Source: Longimicrobium sp. (GTDB lineage: Bacteria; Gemmatimonadota; Gemmatimonadetes; Longimicrobiales; Longimicrobiaceae). From it: DNA of 8,598 nt. The stretch spans positions 1 through 8,598 of the forward strand of contig JAUJMI010000136.1 of the NCBI GenBank assembly GCA_030446945.1, in the 5' to 3' direction. Shown here one piece after another: positions 1 through 5,769 of the stretch. A program made the position numbers and the translations under genes. Numbering within the stretch: position 1 is the first letter of the stretch; every line of letters begins with the position of its first letter. Below the pieces are notes generated by a model that made no database searches, was not told the origin of the DNA, and saw nothing but the letters and a program-made list of their open reading frames with translations.

Positions 1-212
1 AGTGCAAGTGGGGGCGGGTGACGGCGGCCCACCTCGCCACCCTGCGCGCCCGCGCGGAGCAGGTGCGAGCAGAGCTCGGGACCGCGGTCACCACCATTCA
101 AACGATGGTCTTCTCCGGCCGCGGCGAATTCGACGACGCGGTCCTTGCCGAGGCCGCGGCGGGCCGCACCATCGCCTTCACCCCCGCCGAGCTTGCCGCA
201 CCAAGGCTGTAA
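1..212 (+). CDS. 3' end of an unidentified gene (partial)
   Basis: An open frame runs from the left edge (first full codon at 3) to a TAA at 210-212, giving about 69 C-terminal residues. The visible part has an alanine/arginine-rich amphipathic helix (HLATLRARAEQVRAELGTAV), then a short segment with FSGRGEFDDAVL, and ends in a GRTIAFTPAELA-like tail. There is an internal GTG at 18, but no convincing ribosome binding site can be judged so close to the edge, so I read it as the end of a longer protein. The helix is the sort seen at the C-terminus of many regulators or small soluble enzymes, but I do not recognise the family. It could instead be a short stand-alone ORF of 64 residues. Confidence 0.45.
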   Translation, partial: CKWGRVTAAHLATLRARAEQVRAELGTAVTTIQTMVFSGRGEFDDAVLAEAAAGRTIAFTPAELAAPRL

Positions 213-249
213 CGGCAGCGACCACAGGCGGCGGAGCAGCGTCGGACAT

Positions 250-278
250 GGGCGCGATGAATCGCGCCCCTACAGGGG
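250..278. repeat. REP-like intergenic hairpin
   Basis: GGGCGCGA and TCGCGCCC (250-257 and 262-269) form a perfect 8-bp stem around a TGAA loop. It is followed at once by CCCC-TACA-GGGG (267-278), a second small stem that shares bases with the first. It lies in the 116-base gap between the partial gene and the convergent aldehyde dehydrogenase, with no T-run, so it looks more like a dispersed palindromic repeat than a classical terminator. It could still serve as a bidirectional transcription barrier. The GAA-containing loop is shared with hairpins in 4449-4597. Confidence 0.6.
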
Positions 279-328
279 TCCGGTGTTCCAGGAGGCAGTC
301 GAGTGGAACGCGACGGGGGTGAGGCCCC

Positions 329-1729
329 CTACTCCGCCGCCGGATGCTCTCCCGGCCCCTCGCCGCCTTCGATCCAGACCGTCTTCACGTTCACGAACTC
401 GCGGATGCCGAAGGCGGCCAGCTCGCGCCCGTAGCCGCTCTGCTTGACGCCGCCGAAGGGGAGGCGCGGGTCCGAGGCGACCATCGCGTTGACGTACGTC
501 ATCCCGGCCTCGATGCCGCGGATGAAGAAGTCGGCCTCCGCCTCGTCGCGCGTCCAGACGCTGCTGCCCAGGCCGAAGACGGTGTCGTTGGCCAGGCGCA
601 ACGCGTCGGCGGCGTCGCGGGCGCGGTGGAGGAGGGCGACGGGACCGAACACCTCCTCGCGGTACGCGGGCGAATCGTGCGGGATGTCGGCGAGTATGGT
701 GGGGGCGTAGTAGAAGCCCGGGCCGCGGATGCGCCCGCCGCCCACCAGCACGCGCGCGCCCATCTCCACCGAGCGGCGCACCTGCTCCTCCACCTCGTCG
801 CGGATCGCGGCGGTGGCAAGGGGGCCGACGTCGGTGTCTCCGTTCATCGGGTCGCCGACGCGCAGGGTGCGCATGGCGGCGACGAAGCGCTCCTGGAACT
901 CGGCCGCGACATCCTGGTGCACGATGAAGCGTTTGGCGGCGATGCAGCTCTGGCCGTTGTTGATGACGCGCGCCTTGACGGCCGTCCCCGCCGCGGCGTC
1001 CAGGTCGGCGCTGGGCATGACGACGAAGGGGTCGCTTCCGCCCAGTTCCAGCACCGTTTTCTTGAGATTGCGCCCGGCGCGCTCGGCCACGCTCTGCCCG
1101 GCCGGCGTGCTCCCGGTGAGCGTCGCGGCTCTGATGCGCGGGTCGTCCAGGATGCGCGCCACCGCCTCCGAGCCCACCAGGAGCGTCTGGAAGGCGCCAT
1201 CGGGGTAACCGGCGCGGCGGAAGACCTCCTCGATGGCGAGCGCGCACTGCGGCACGTTGGACGCGTGCTTCAGCACCCCCACGTTCCCCGCCATCAGCGC
1301 CGGCGCGGCGAAGCGGAAGACCTGCCAGAGCGGGAAGTTCCACGGCATCACCGCCAGCACCGGGCCCATCGGCAGGTAGCGGATGAAGGAGCGCCGCGCG
1401 TCGGTTTCCACCTCCTCGTCGGCCAGGAGGCGCGCGGCGTTGTCCGCGTAATGGCGGCATGCCCACGCGCACTTCTCCACCTCCGCGACGGCGGCGGCGA
1501 GCGGCTTTCCCATCTCGGTGGTCATCAGCCGCGCGAGCGAGTCCTTGCTTTCCTCCAGGATCCCCGCCGCGCGGGTCATCCACGCGGCGCGCTGCGCAAA
1601 GGAGGTATGGCGGTACTCCTGGAATGTCGCCTCCGCGCGCTCCAGCCGCGCGTCGACCTCGGCATCCGTGAGCGCGTCGAAGCTGCGTAGCGTCTCGCCG
1701 GTGGCGGGATTGATGGTCTGTATCGGCAT
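329..1729 (-). CDS. NAD(P)-dependent succinate-semialdehyde dehydrogenase (ALDH superfamily)
   Basis: The 466-residue cytoplasmic enzyme should oxidise succinate semialdehyde (or a related aldehyde) to the acid with NAD(P)+, as in GABA/4-aminobutyrate breakdown feeding the TCA cycle. All core ALDH landmarks are visible. The PWNFPLWQ motif is at about 129-136 with the oxyanion Asn131. The cofactor-binding Lys is 154 and the Rossmann GSTPAG is at 206-211. The general-base Glu228 lies in LELGGSDPF, the nucleophile Cys262 in NNGQSCIAAKRF, and Glu359/Phe361 in REEVFGPV. The C-terminus FGGVKQSGYGREL and the NNGQSC and ELGGSDPF wording resemble E. coli Sad (YneI) as I remember it, more than generic betaine-aldehyde enzymes. 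The length is normal for the family. The ATG is preceded only by a weak purine run (AAGAAAAAG). It lies 39 bases downstream of the NRDE gene on the same strand, so co-transcription is likely. Substrate is inferred from family resemblance; no GABA transaminase is in view. Confidence 0.93.
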   Translation of the reverse strand: MPIQTINPATGETLRSFDALTDAEVDARLERAEATFQEYRHTSFAQRAAWMTRAAGILEESKDSLARLMTTEMGKPLAAAVAEVEKCAWACRHYADNAARLLADEEVETDARRSFIRYLPMGPVLAVMPWNFPLWQVFRFAAPALMAGNVGVLKHASNVPQCALAIEEVFRRAGYPDGAFQTLLVGSEAVARILDDPRIRAATLTGSTPAGQSVAERAGRNLKKTVLELGGSDPFVVMPSADLDAAAGTAVKARVINNGQSCIAAKRFIVHQDVAAEFQERFVAAMRTLRVGDPMNGDTDVGPLATAAIRDEVEEQVRRSVEMGARVLVGGGRIRGPGFYYAPTILADIPHDSPAYREEVFGPVALLHRARDAADALRLANDTVFGLGSSVWTRDEAEADFFIRGIEAGMTYVNAMVASDPRLPFGGVKQSGYGRELAAFGIREFVNVKTVWIEGGEGPGEHPAAE

Positions 1730-1746
1730 CTTTTTCTTGTTGTCTA

Positions 1747-1765
1747 CTCTGTGGCTCGGTGTGAG
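1747..1765 (-). repeat. Dispersed CACAGAG-type repeat, copy 1
   Basis: Read on the minus strand this is ctcacaccgagccacagag. It matches 18 of 19 bases of the copy at 5620-5638 on the plus strand. It fills most of the 39-base gap between the NRDE stop and the aldehyde dehydrogenase start, ending 17 bases before that ATG. The similarity continues loosely into the A-rich stretch that follows in both copies. Confidence 0.6.
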
Positions 1766-1768
1766 GCC

Positions 1769-2548
1769 CTACGATCCTTGTCCAACCTCGAACTCGTGCC
1801 GCACCTCCGTCCAGCGGTCCGACTCGGGGTCGATGGTGCGCTCGGCGAAGAAGACGCGGCCGTCGCGGCGGATGCGCAGGACGGTGGAGGCGCGCGTGCC
1901 GTACCCCAACGAGGAGATGAAGAGCGACGACAGCATCCGCTCGGCGTGGATGCCGACGCCGGTGTCCGGGAGGCGGTCGTCGGGGGCCGGATCGCGCAGG
2001 GCGAGCGTGCGGAAGAGCGACGCTTCCATCGCATCCTCCGGCCCGGCCAGGATGCGCGCGAGGTCGTCGCGGCCGCGCTCCACCTTGGGCCAGGGCGTGT
2101 CGAGGAGGGCGTTGCTCAGGCCGTGCACCCCCGGCTCCACGCGCACCGGCCCCTCCGCGCGATTGGAGAGCCACCACGCGCCGGCCGCGTCGCCCACCAG
2201 GAGGTTGAAGCCATTCCACTCGTCCGCACGTGGAGCGAGTGCGGCAAGGTACGCCTCGACCGACCACGCGCCGCGCAGGAAGTCGGACACCAGCCATCCC
2301 CGCGAGGGCGCATCCCGGCGCTCGGGTACGGAGAGCTCGCGCACGTTGGTGACGGCGGCCCAGCGCCCATCGCGCGCCACGCCCATCCAGGTGCCGCGCC
2401 CCTGCAGATCGCGGCCCGCCAGCATGCCCGGCGCCTCGGCCCACCAGGTTGCCGGCGCGGCGGGGCGGTCGTAGCACTCGTCGCGGTTGGCGGCGAGCAC
2501 CAGCGGGTACGCGGAATGCATCTGCGTAGCAAGCAGGATCAGGCACAT
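1769..2548 (-). CDS. NRDE family protein (TANGO2-like)
   Basis: The 259-residue protein belongs to the NRDE family, whose eukaryotic member is TANGO2. It starts MCLILLATQ, and the Met-Cys start is a family hallmark. Cys2 is placed like an N-terminal nucleophile, although activity is not established. The name-giving N-R-D-E occurs at 21-24 (AANRDECYDRP). Other family-like blocks are AGRDLQGRGTWMGV (44-57), WNGFNLLVGD (111-120), GLSNALLDTPWPKV (143-156) and GYGTRASTVL near 215-224. There is no signal peptide or membrane segment, so it is probably cytoplasmic. The open frame extends 60 codons further upstream, but that part is low-complexity and arginine-rich; the conserved MCLI start at 2548 is chosen although no clear Shine-Dalgarno precedes it. 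The biochemical role of bacterial NRDE proteins is not settled; TANGO2 has been linked to Golgi organisation, lipid and haem handling. It is the first gene of a probable two-gene unit with the aldehyde dehydrogenase. Confidence 0.92.
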   Translation of the reverse strand: MCLILLATQMHSAYPLVLAANRDECYDRPAAPATWWAEAPGMLAGRDLQGRGTWMGVARDGRWAAVTNVRELSVPERRDAPSRGWLVSDFLRGAWSVEAYLAALAPRADEWNGFNLLVGDAAGAWWLSNRAEGPVRVEPGVHGLSNALLDTPWPKVERGRDDLARILAGPEDAMEASLFRTLALRDPAPDDRLPDTGVGIHAERMLSSLFISSLGYGTRASTVLRIRRDGRVFFAERTIDPESDRWTEVRHEFEVGQGS

Positions 2549-2576
2549 CGGGGATGGCGTCAAGTATGGGATTCGC

Positions 2577-2620
2577 TTAGATTTGGAAGCGCCGCGCGCG
2601 CGCGGCCGGCCGCAATCTAA
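2577..2620. promoter_or_regulatory. Inverted repeat in the divergent promoter region
   Basis: TTAGATT (2577-2583) and AATCTAA (2614-2620) are a perfect 7-bp inverted repeat, 37 bp centre to centre. They flank two overlapping perfect palindromes: GCCGCGCGCGCGCGGC (2591-2606) and GCGGCCGGCCGC (2602-2613). The structure sits between the divergent starts at 2548 and 2698. The AT-rich arms stand out in a GC-rich background, so they could be operator half-sites or the base of a leader-RNA stem. No convincing -35/-10 pair can be assigned to either gene. Functional role is inference only. Confidence 0.4.
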
Positions 2621-2697
2621 CGCGGCGAAGCCCCGCCGGCAGCGCCCTCCGCGGCCCCGTTCCACAGCAGATCGAAACCCGAGCGGCGACAAGGACG

Positions 2698-3495
2698 ATG
2701 CTTCACCACCGGACCCATCTCCTGGCACCCGAGCACGACTGGGTCGTGTTTGTGCACGGGGCCGGCGGCAGCTCGTCCATCTGGTACCGGCAGGTCCGCG
2801 AGTTCCGCAAGCACTTCAACGTGCTCCTGGTGGACCTGCGCGGCCATGGCGAGTCGCGCGAGCCGCTCCACCTGTGGGGGCAGCAAGAGGACTACACCTT
2901 CGAGGCCGTCTCACGCGAGATCCTGGAAGTGATGGACCACCTGGAGATCCCCGCGGCGCACTTCGTGGGGATCTCGCTGGGGTGCATCGTCATCCGCCAG
3001 CTCGCCGAGATGGCGCCGGACCGGGTGCGCTCGATGGTGCTCGGCGGCGCCGTCACCCGCCTCGACCTGCGCTCGCGCCTCCTGGTGCGCGCCGGCGACT
3101 GGGTGAAGCGCATCGTCCCCTTCATGTGGCTGTACCGCCTCTTCGCGTGGATCATCATGCCGCGGCGGCGGCACCGGGAGAGCCGCTCGCTCTTTGTGAC
3201 CGAGGCCCGCAAGCTGGCGCAGAAGGAGTTCCTGCGCTGGTGGCGCCTCACGCTGGAGGTCACCCCGCTGCTGCGCCTCTTCGAGGAGCGCGAGATCCCC
3301 ATCCCCACGCTCTACCTCATGGGCGAGGAGGACCACATGTTCCTCCCGCCCGTGCGGCGCATCGCGCAGAAGCACCGCGCCTTCACCACGCTTACGGTGG
3401 TGGAGGACAGCGGGCACGTGGTGAACGTGGACCAGGCGAACCGGTTCAACCGCATCGCCATCGACTTCATGCGCGGCCTGCGCCCGGCCGCGTGA
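2698..3495 (+). CDS. Alpha/beta hydrolase
   Basis: A 265-residue alpha/beta-hydrolase-fold protein, likely an esterase, lipase-like or C-C hydrolase acting on an unknown small ester or acyl substrate in the cytoplasm. The HGAGGSSSIW oxyanion segment (20-29) and DLRGHGES (46-53) are typical. The nucleophile Ser93 lies in the elbow GISLG, the acid is Asp212 in MGEEDHMF, and the base is His240 in EDSGHVVN; all are in the standard order and spacing. The segment from about 125 to 195 is the variable cap. It is unusually basic and aromatic (PFMWLYRLFAWIIMPRRRHR), which suggests a hydrophobic substrate or membrane contact. There is no signal peptide. The ATG has AAGGA at 2691-2695, only two bases away. 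Its TGA overlaps the GTG proposed for the following phosphoesterase (GTGA), so the two are probably translationally coupled. Specificity cannot be read from the sequence. Confidence 0.92.
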   Translation: MLHHRTHLLAPEHDWVVFVHGAGGSSSIWYRQVREFRKHFNVLLVDLRGHGESREPLHLWGQQEDYTFEAVSREILEVMDHLEIPAAHFVGISLGCIVIRQLAEMAPDRVRSMVLGGAVTRLDLRSRLLVRAGDWVKRIVPFMWLYRLFAWIIMPRRRHRESRSLFVTEARKLAQKEFLRWWRLTLEVTPLLRLFEEREIPIPTLYLMGEEDHMFLPPVRRIAQKHRAFTTLTVVEDSGHVVNVDQANRFNRIAIDFMRGLRPAA

Positions 3496-4397
3496 CCGGC
3501 ACCGGAAGGGCTGTCTCACGCGGAGACGCGGAGGCGCGGTGGGTGCTGGCCGCCGCGCTCCTGGTTCTCGTCGCGGCGTGCGGGAGCGAGGTGCCTTTCG
3601 AGGGGCCGCGCGATCGGGTATCGCTGCTCGCGGCCGGGGACGTCGCGTCGTGCTGGTGGCGCGCGGACGAGGCTACGGCGCGCATCCTGGACCGCATGGA
3701 TGGCGTGGTGGCGGTGCTGGGGGACGCGGTGTACCAGTCCGGGACCGAGTCGCAGTTCGCGGACTGCTACGGGCCCACCTGGGGCCGTCACCTGCACCGC
3801 ACCCGCCCCGCGCTGGGGAACCACGAGCGCCGCACGGAGAAGGGCGGGCCGTACTACCGTTACTTCGGCGCGCGTGCCGGCAAGCCGGGCGAGGGGTGGT
3901 ACAGCTACCAGCACGACGGGTGGCACGTGGTGGTGCTGAACAGCGAGGTGGAGATCGGGGCCGGCTCGCCGCAGCTCCGCTGGCTCGCCGCGGACTTGCG
4001 CGCGCACCCGTCGCGCTGCACCGTGGCCTACATGCACCGCCCGCGCTTCAGCAGCGGCAAGCACGGCGGCTCCAGCCGGGTGCTCGATGCCTGGCGCGTG
4101 CTGTACGCGGCGGGGGTGGACGTGGTGCTGGCGGGGCACGACCACGTGTACGAGCGCTTCGCTCCCCTCACGCCCGACGGCGATCTGGACCGGGAGCGCG
4201 GGATCGTGTCGTTCGTGGTCGGCACCGGCGGCGCGCCGCTCTACGGCCGCGGCGACGAGCAGCCACACTCGCGCGCCCTCAGCAACAGCGTGCACGGCGT
4301 GCTCGCCCTCCGCTTCCGGCCGGACGGGTACAGCTGGGAGTTCGTCCCCGTCGCTGGCGAACGCTTCCGCGACCGGGGCGAGGGGCGCTGCCACTGA
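3492..4397 (+). CDS. Metallophosphoesterase lipoprotein (purple acid phosphatase-like)
   Basis: A 301-residue exported metallophosphoesterase. The N-terminus has arginines, a hydrophobic run (VLAAALLVLV) and a lipobox ending VAAC with Cys30, so it is probably a membrane-anchored lipoprotein facing the periplasm. The five metal-binding blocks follow the purple acid phosphatase order: GD at 49-50, GDAVY at 77-81 (Tyr81 fits the GDxxY ligand), GNHE at 109-112, AYMH with His182, and GHDH at 215-218 followed by VYERF. Motif I reads GDVASC rather than GDLG; I recall GDIAC-type variants in related bacterial phosphoesterases. The block FSSGKHGG and the VVGTGGAPLY segment are also family-like. It should hydrolyse phosphomonoesters or diesters, substrate unknown. 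Start choice: GTG 3492 overlaps the hydrolase stop and gives a charged n-region. GTG 3543 has a better GGAGG (3530-3534, 8-base spacing), but its signal peptide would lack any positive charge. Confidence 0.9.
   Translation: MTGTGRAVSRGDAEARWVLAAALLVLVAACGSEVPFEGPRDRVSLLAAGDVASCWWRADEATARILDRMDGVVAVLGDAVYQSGTESQFADCYGPTWGRHLHRTRPALGNHERRTEKGGPYYRYFGARAGKPGEGWYSYQHDGWHVVVLNSEVEIGAGSPQLRWLAADLRAHPSRCTVAYMHRPRFSSGKHGGSSRVLDAWRVLYAAGVDVVLAGHDHVYERFAPLTPDGDLDRERGIVSFVVGTGGAPLYGRGDEQPHSRALSNSVHGVLALRFRPDGYSWEFVPVAGERFRDRGEGRCH
3515..3533 (+). repeat. Dispersed CACAGAG-type repeat, copy 2 (G-rich variant)
   Basis: This stretch, ctcacgcggagacgcggag, matches copy 3 (5620-5638) at 14 of 19 bases, and four of the five differences are G/A transitions. 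It contains two tandem copies of acgcggag (3518-3533) and ends in the GGAGG that could serve as ribosome binding site for GTG 3543. It lies either in the first codons of the phosphoesterase gene or just in front of it, depending on the true start. Confidence 0.45.
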
Positions 4398-4642
4398 GGG
4401 TGCATCATCGGGCGGTGTAGGGGGTACGGGGATGGACCGGCCGAGACCGGCGGTCGAAACCGCTGCGACAACCCCGGAAACCTGCCTCCGCAGGTTGCGG
4501 GGGTCGGCATCGGCGCCGCAACCAGGCACCGGCGCCACATTACCGGGGGATGAACCCCCCGGCTGGAACTACGCGAAGGCGGCGGAAGCCGCCTCGCGAT
4601 CCGCAACATCGGTCCGCGCAACCCTGTACCCTGGGATCGCCC
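4398..4642. repeat. Gene-free region with a cluster of REP-like hairpins
   Basis: No gene is supported in this 245-base gap. Five short stems follow one another. GCGGT-CGAA-ACCGC is at 4450-4463. AACCTGC-CTCC-GCAGGTT is at 4479-4496, enclosed by ACCCCG (4471-4476) and CGGGGGT (4498-4504). GGCGCCG...CGGCGCC is at 4512-4518/4530-4536. CCGGGGG-ATGAAC-CCCCCGG is at 4543-4562. AGGCGGC-GGAA-GCCGCCT is at 4577-4594. Three of the loops contain GAA, like the hairpin at 250-269. They sit between the phosphoesterase stop and the next gene. None has a T-run, so this looks like two compound palindromic repeat units rather than a simple terminator. They may nevertheless stop transcription or protect the mRNA end. 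Confidence 0.65.
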
Positions 4643-5002
4643 ATGAGCGAGCTGGACAGAAGCATCGTCAAGATCGGGACGCTCGCGCTGATCGTGTGCG
4701 CGGTGGGCGTGGCACGGGCGGAGAACCCGATGCGCAACAAGGGCGCTCCCGCTCCGCTCCACGTGGTGCTGCGCCGCGCGCCCCCGTGCGTGACGGGGGA
4801 TGACATGGCGCACAAGCCGCCCATCCCCGTCGCATCCATGCCGGCGTACAAGGGCGGCGACGACCGCATCGTGCCCATTCCCAATGCGTGCGGACCGGCG
4901 CCGAGCGAAAAGGACGCGGCGGCGGCACTCCAGCGCCTCCGCGGCGATCTCAACCGCATCCAGCTGCTGAAAGAGGCCGCCGTCCGGTCGCCGCGGCGGT
5001 GA
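4643..5002 (+). CDS. Small secreted protein of unknown function
   Basis: A 119-residue protein I do not recognise. The first 26 residues look like a Sec signal peptide: n-region with Arg and Lys (MSELDRSIVK), hydrophobic core (IGTLALIVCAVGV) and an ARA|EN cleavage site. The mature part is about 93 residues, proline-rich in the middle, with exactly two cysteines (Cys49 and Cys83) that could form one disulfide. It ends in a charged probable helix (EKDAAAALQRLRGDLNRIQLLKEAA). No catalytic motif is visible. The ATG follows a weak GGGA, and the region upstream is the hairpin cluster. The stop TGA overlaps the GTG of the methyltransferase (GTGA), so the pair is likely one transcript. A periplasmic or envelope role is inferred only from the signal peptide. 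Confidence 0.72.
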   Translation: MSELDRSIVKIGTLALIVCAVGVARAENPMRNKGAPAPLHVVLRRAPPCVTGDDMAHKPPIPVASMPAYKGGDDRIVPIPNACGPAPSEKDAAAALQRLRGDLNRIQLLKEAAVRSPRR

Positions 5003-5610
5003 GCGAGCTGCGCTCTCGCTTCGGCGAGATCGACATCTACCTGTTCGACCAGCTCCTCAAAGGCCGCTTCGACGGTGCGCGCAGCGTGCTGGACGCCGGA
5101 TGCGGCTCCGGGCGCAACCTCGTGTACTTCCTCCAGAACGGCTTCGAAGTCTTCGGCACCGATCGCGATCCCGACGCCATCGCGCGGGTGCGGCGGCTCG
5201 CCACACAGCTTGCGCCGGACGCCCCTCCCGACCGCTTCCAACGCGCCGCCGTCGAGGCGATGCCCTTTGGCGACGCGGCGATGGACGCGGTGCTCAGCAG
5301 CGCCGTCCTCCACTTCGCCGAGAACGAGGCGCACTTCGCCGCCATGCTCAACGAGATGTGGAGGGTGCTGCGGCCCGGCGGCCTCTTCTTCGCGCGGCTC
5401 GCGTCGAGCATCGGGATGGAGGATCGCGTGCAGCCGCTCCAGGGCCGCCGCCACCATCTGCCCGATGGCTCGGAGCGCTTCCTGGTGGACGCGTCCTTTC
5501 TCGCGAATCACGCCGCCCACCTCGGCGCCCTTCCGCTGGATCCGCTCAAGACCACGATCGTCCAGGACCTGCGCGCCATGACCACCTGGTGCCTGCGCAA
5601 GCCGAGCTGA
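4999..5610 (+). CDS. Class I SAM-dependent methyltransferase
   Basis: A 203-residue soluble methyltransferase with a Rossmann-like fold. Motif I VLDAGCGSGRN (30-40) binds SAM. The acidic residue after strand 2 is Asp55 in VFGTDRDP. The AVEAMPFGDAAMDAVLSSAVLHF stretch begins at about 84 and covers motif II and the following strand. LRPGGLFFARL (124-134) is the usual post-motif. The substrate is unknown. The C-terminal part (GRRHHLPDGSERFLVD at 149-164, and DPLKTTIVQDLRAMTTWCLRK near 181-201) resembles a bacterial family I have seen annotated only as class I or TehB-like methyltransferase. The open frame continues upstream within the preceding gene, but that stretch is arginine/proline-rich shadow sequence. 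GTG 4999, overlapping the upstream stop by four bases, places the start just before the first helix. No clear ribosome binding site is present, consistent with coupling to the secreted protein. Confidence 0.9.
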   Translation: MSELRSRFGEIDIYLFDQLLKGRFDGARSVLDAGCGSGRNLVYFLQNGFEVFGTDRDPDAIARVRRLATQLAPDAPPDRFQRAAVEAMPFGDAAMDAVLSSAVLHFAENEAHFAAMLNEMWRVLRPGGLFFARLASSIGMEDRVQPLQGRRHHLPDGSERFLVDASFLANHAAHLGALPLDPLKTTIVQDLRAMTTWCLRKPS

Positions 5611-5619
5611 AACAGCGGG

Positions 5620-5695
5620 CTCACACAGAGCCACAGAGAGAACGGCAAAAAGGGTTTCTCCGTGGCTTGCAGTTCTCTCCGTGTTTTCGGTGTGA
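5620..5695. repeat. Imperfect inverted repeat of the CACAGAG type (copies 3 and 4)
   Basis: The left arm begins ctcacacagagccacagag at 5620 and continues to 5643. The right arm (5672-5695), read on the minus strand, begins tcacaccgaaaacacgg and ends gagagaac like the left. The arms are therefore about 23-24 bases of imperfect complement around a 28-base centre containing AAAAAGGG. Inside, GCCACAGAGA and its near-complement TCTCCGTGGC form an alternative stem. The element lies between the methyltransferase stop and the next gene start, with no ORF of its own. It has the look of a non-autonomous palindromic repeat or a strong mRNA hairpin. Confidence 0.65.
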
Positions 5696-5769
5696 TGCTT
5701 TTTCGCGGTTCGGGCGGGGTTTGTGCAGTCCGGGCGTGCGAAGCGGGTGAACGGAACGGAGAGAGGTCG

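Noticed and set aside
1..212. MerR-family regulator C-terminus
   Set aside because: The helix looks superficially similar, but there is no diagnostic residue and the DNA-binding end is outside the window, so I left it unassigned.
311..331. Terminator GGGGG-TGAGG-CCCCC just past the aldehyde dehydrogenase stop
   Set aside because: Only a five-pair stem that includes bases of the stop region, with no T-run; not strong enough to call.
344..1690. Plus-strand 448-codon open frame opposite the aldehyde dehydrogenase
   Set aside because: Antisense shadow of a gene with intact catalytic motifs; its own translation shows no motif.
270..2546. Minus-strand open frame of 758 codons spanning the aldehyde dehydrogenase and NRDE genes
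   Set aside because: Composition is arginine/glycine/proline/alanine-rich with no domain. It is an out-of-frame reading of two well-supported genes in high-GC DNA.
2487..3491. Upstream extension of the phosphoesterase frame through the hydrolase gene
   Set aside because: The residues before 3492 are a low-complexity shadow of the alpha/beta hydrolase. The signal peptide and lipobox only make sense with a start at 3492 or 3543.
4449..4597. CRISPR-like array
   Set aside because: The hairpins have different stem sequences and irregular spacing, with no constant direct repeat and no cas gene nearby.
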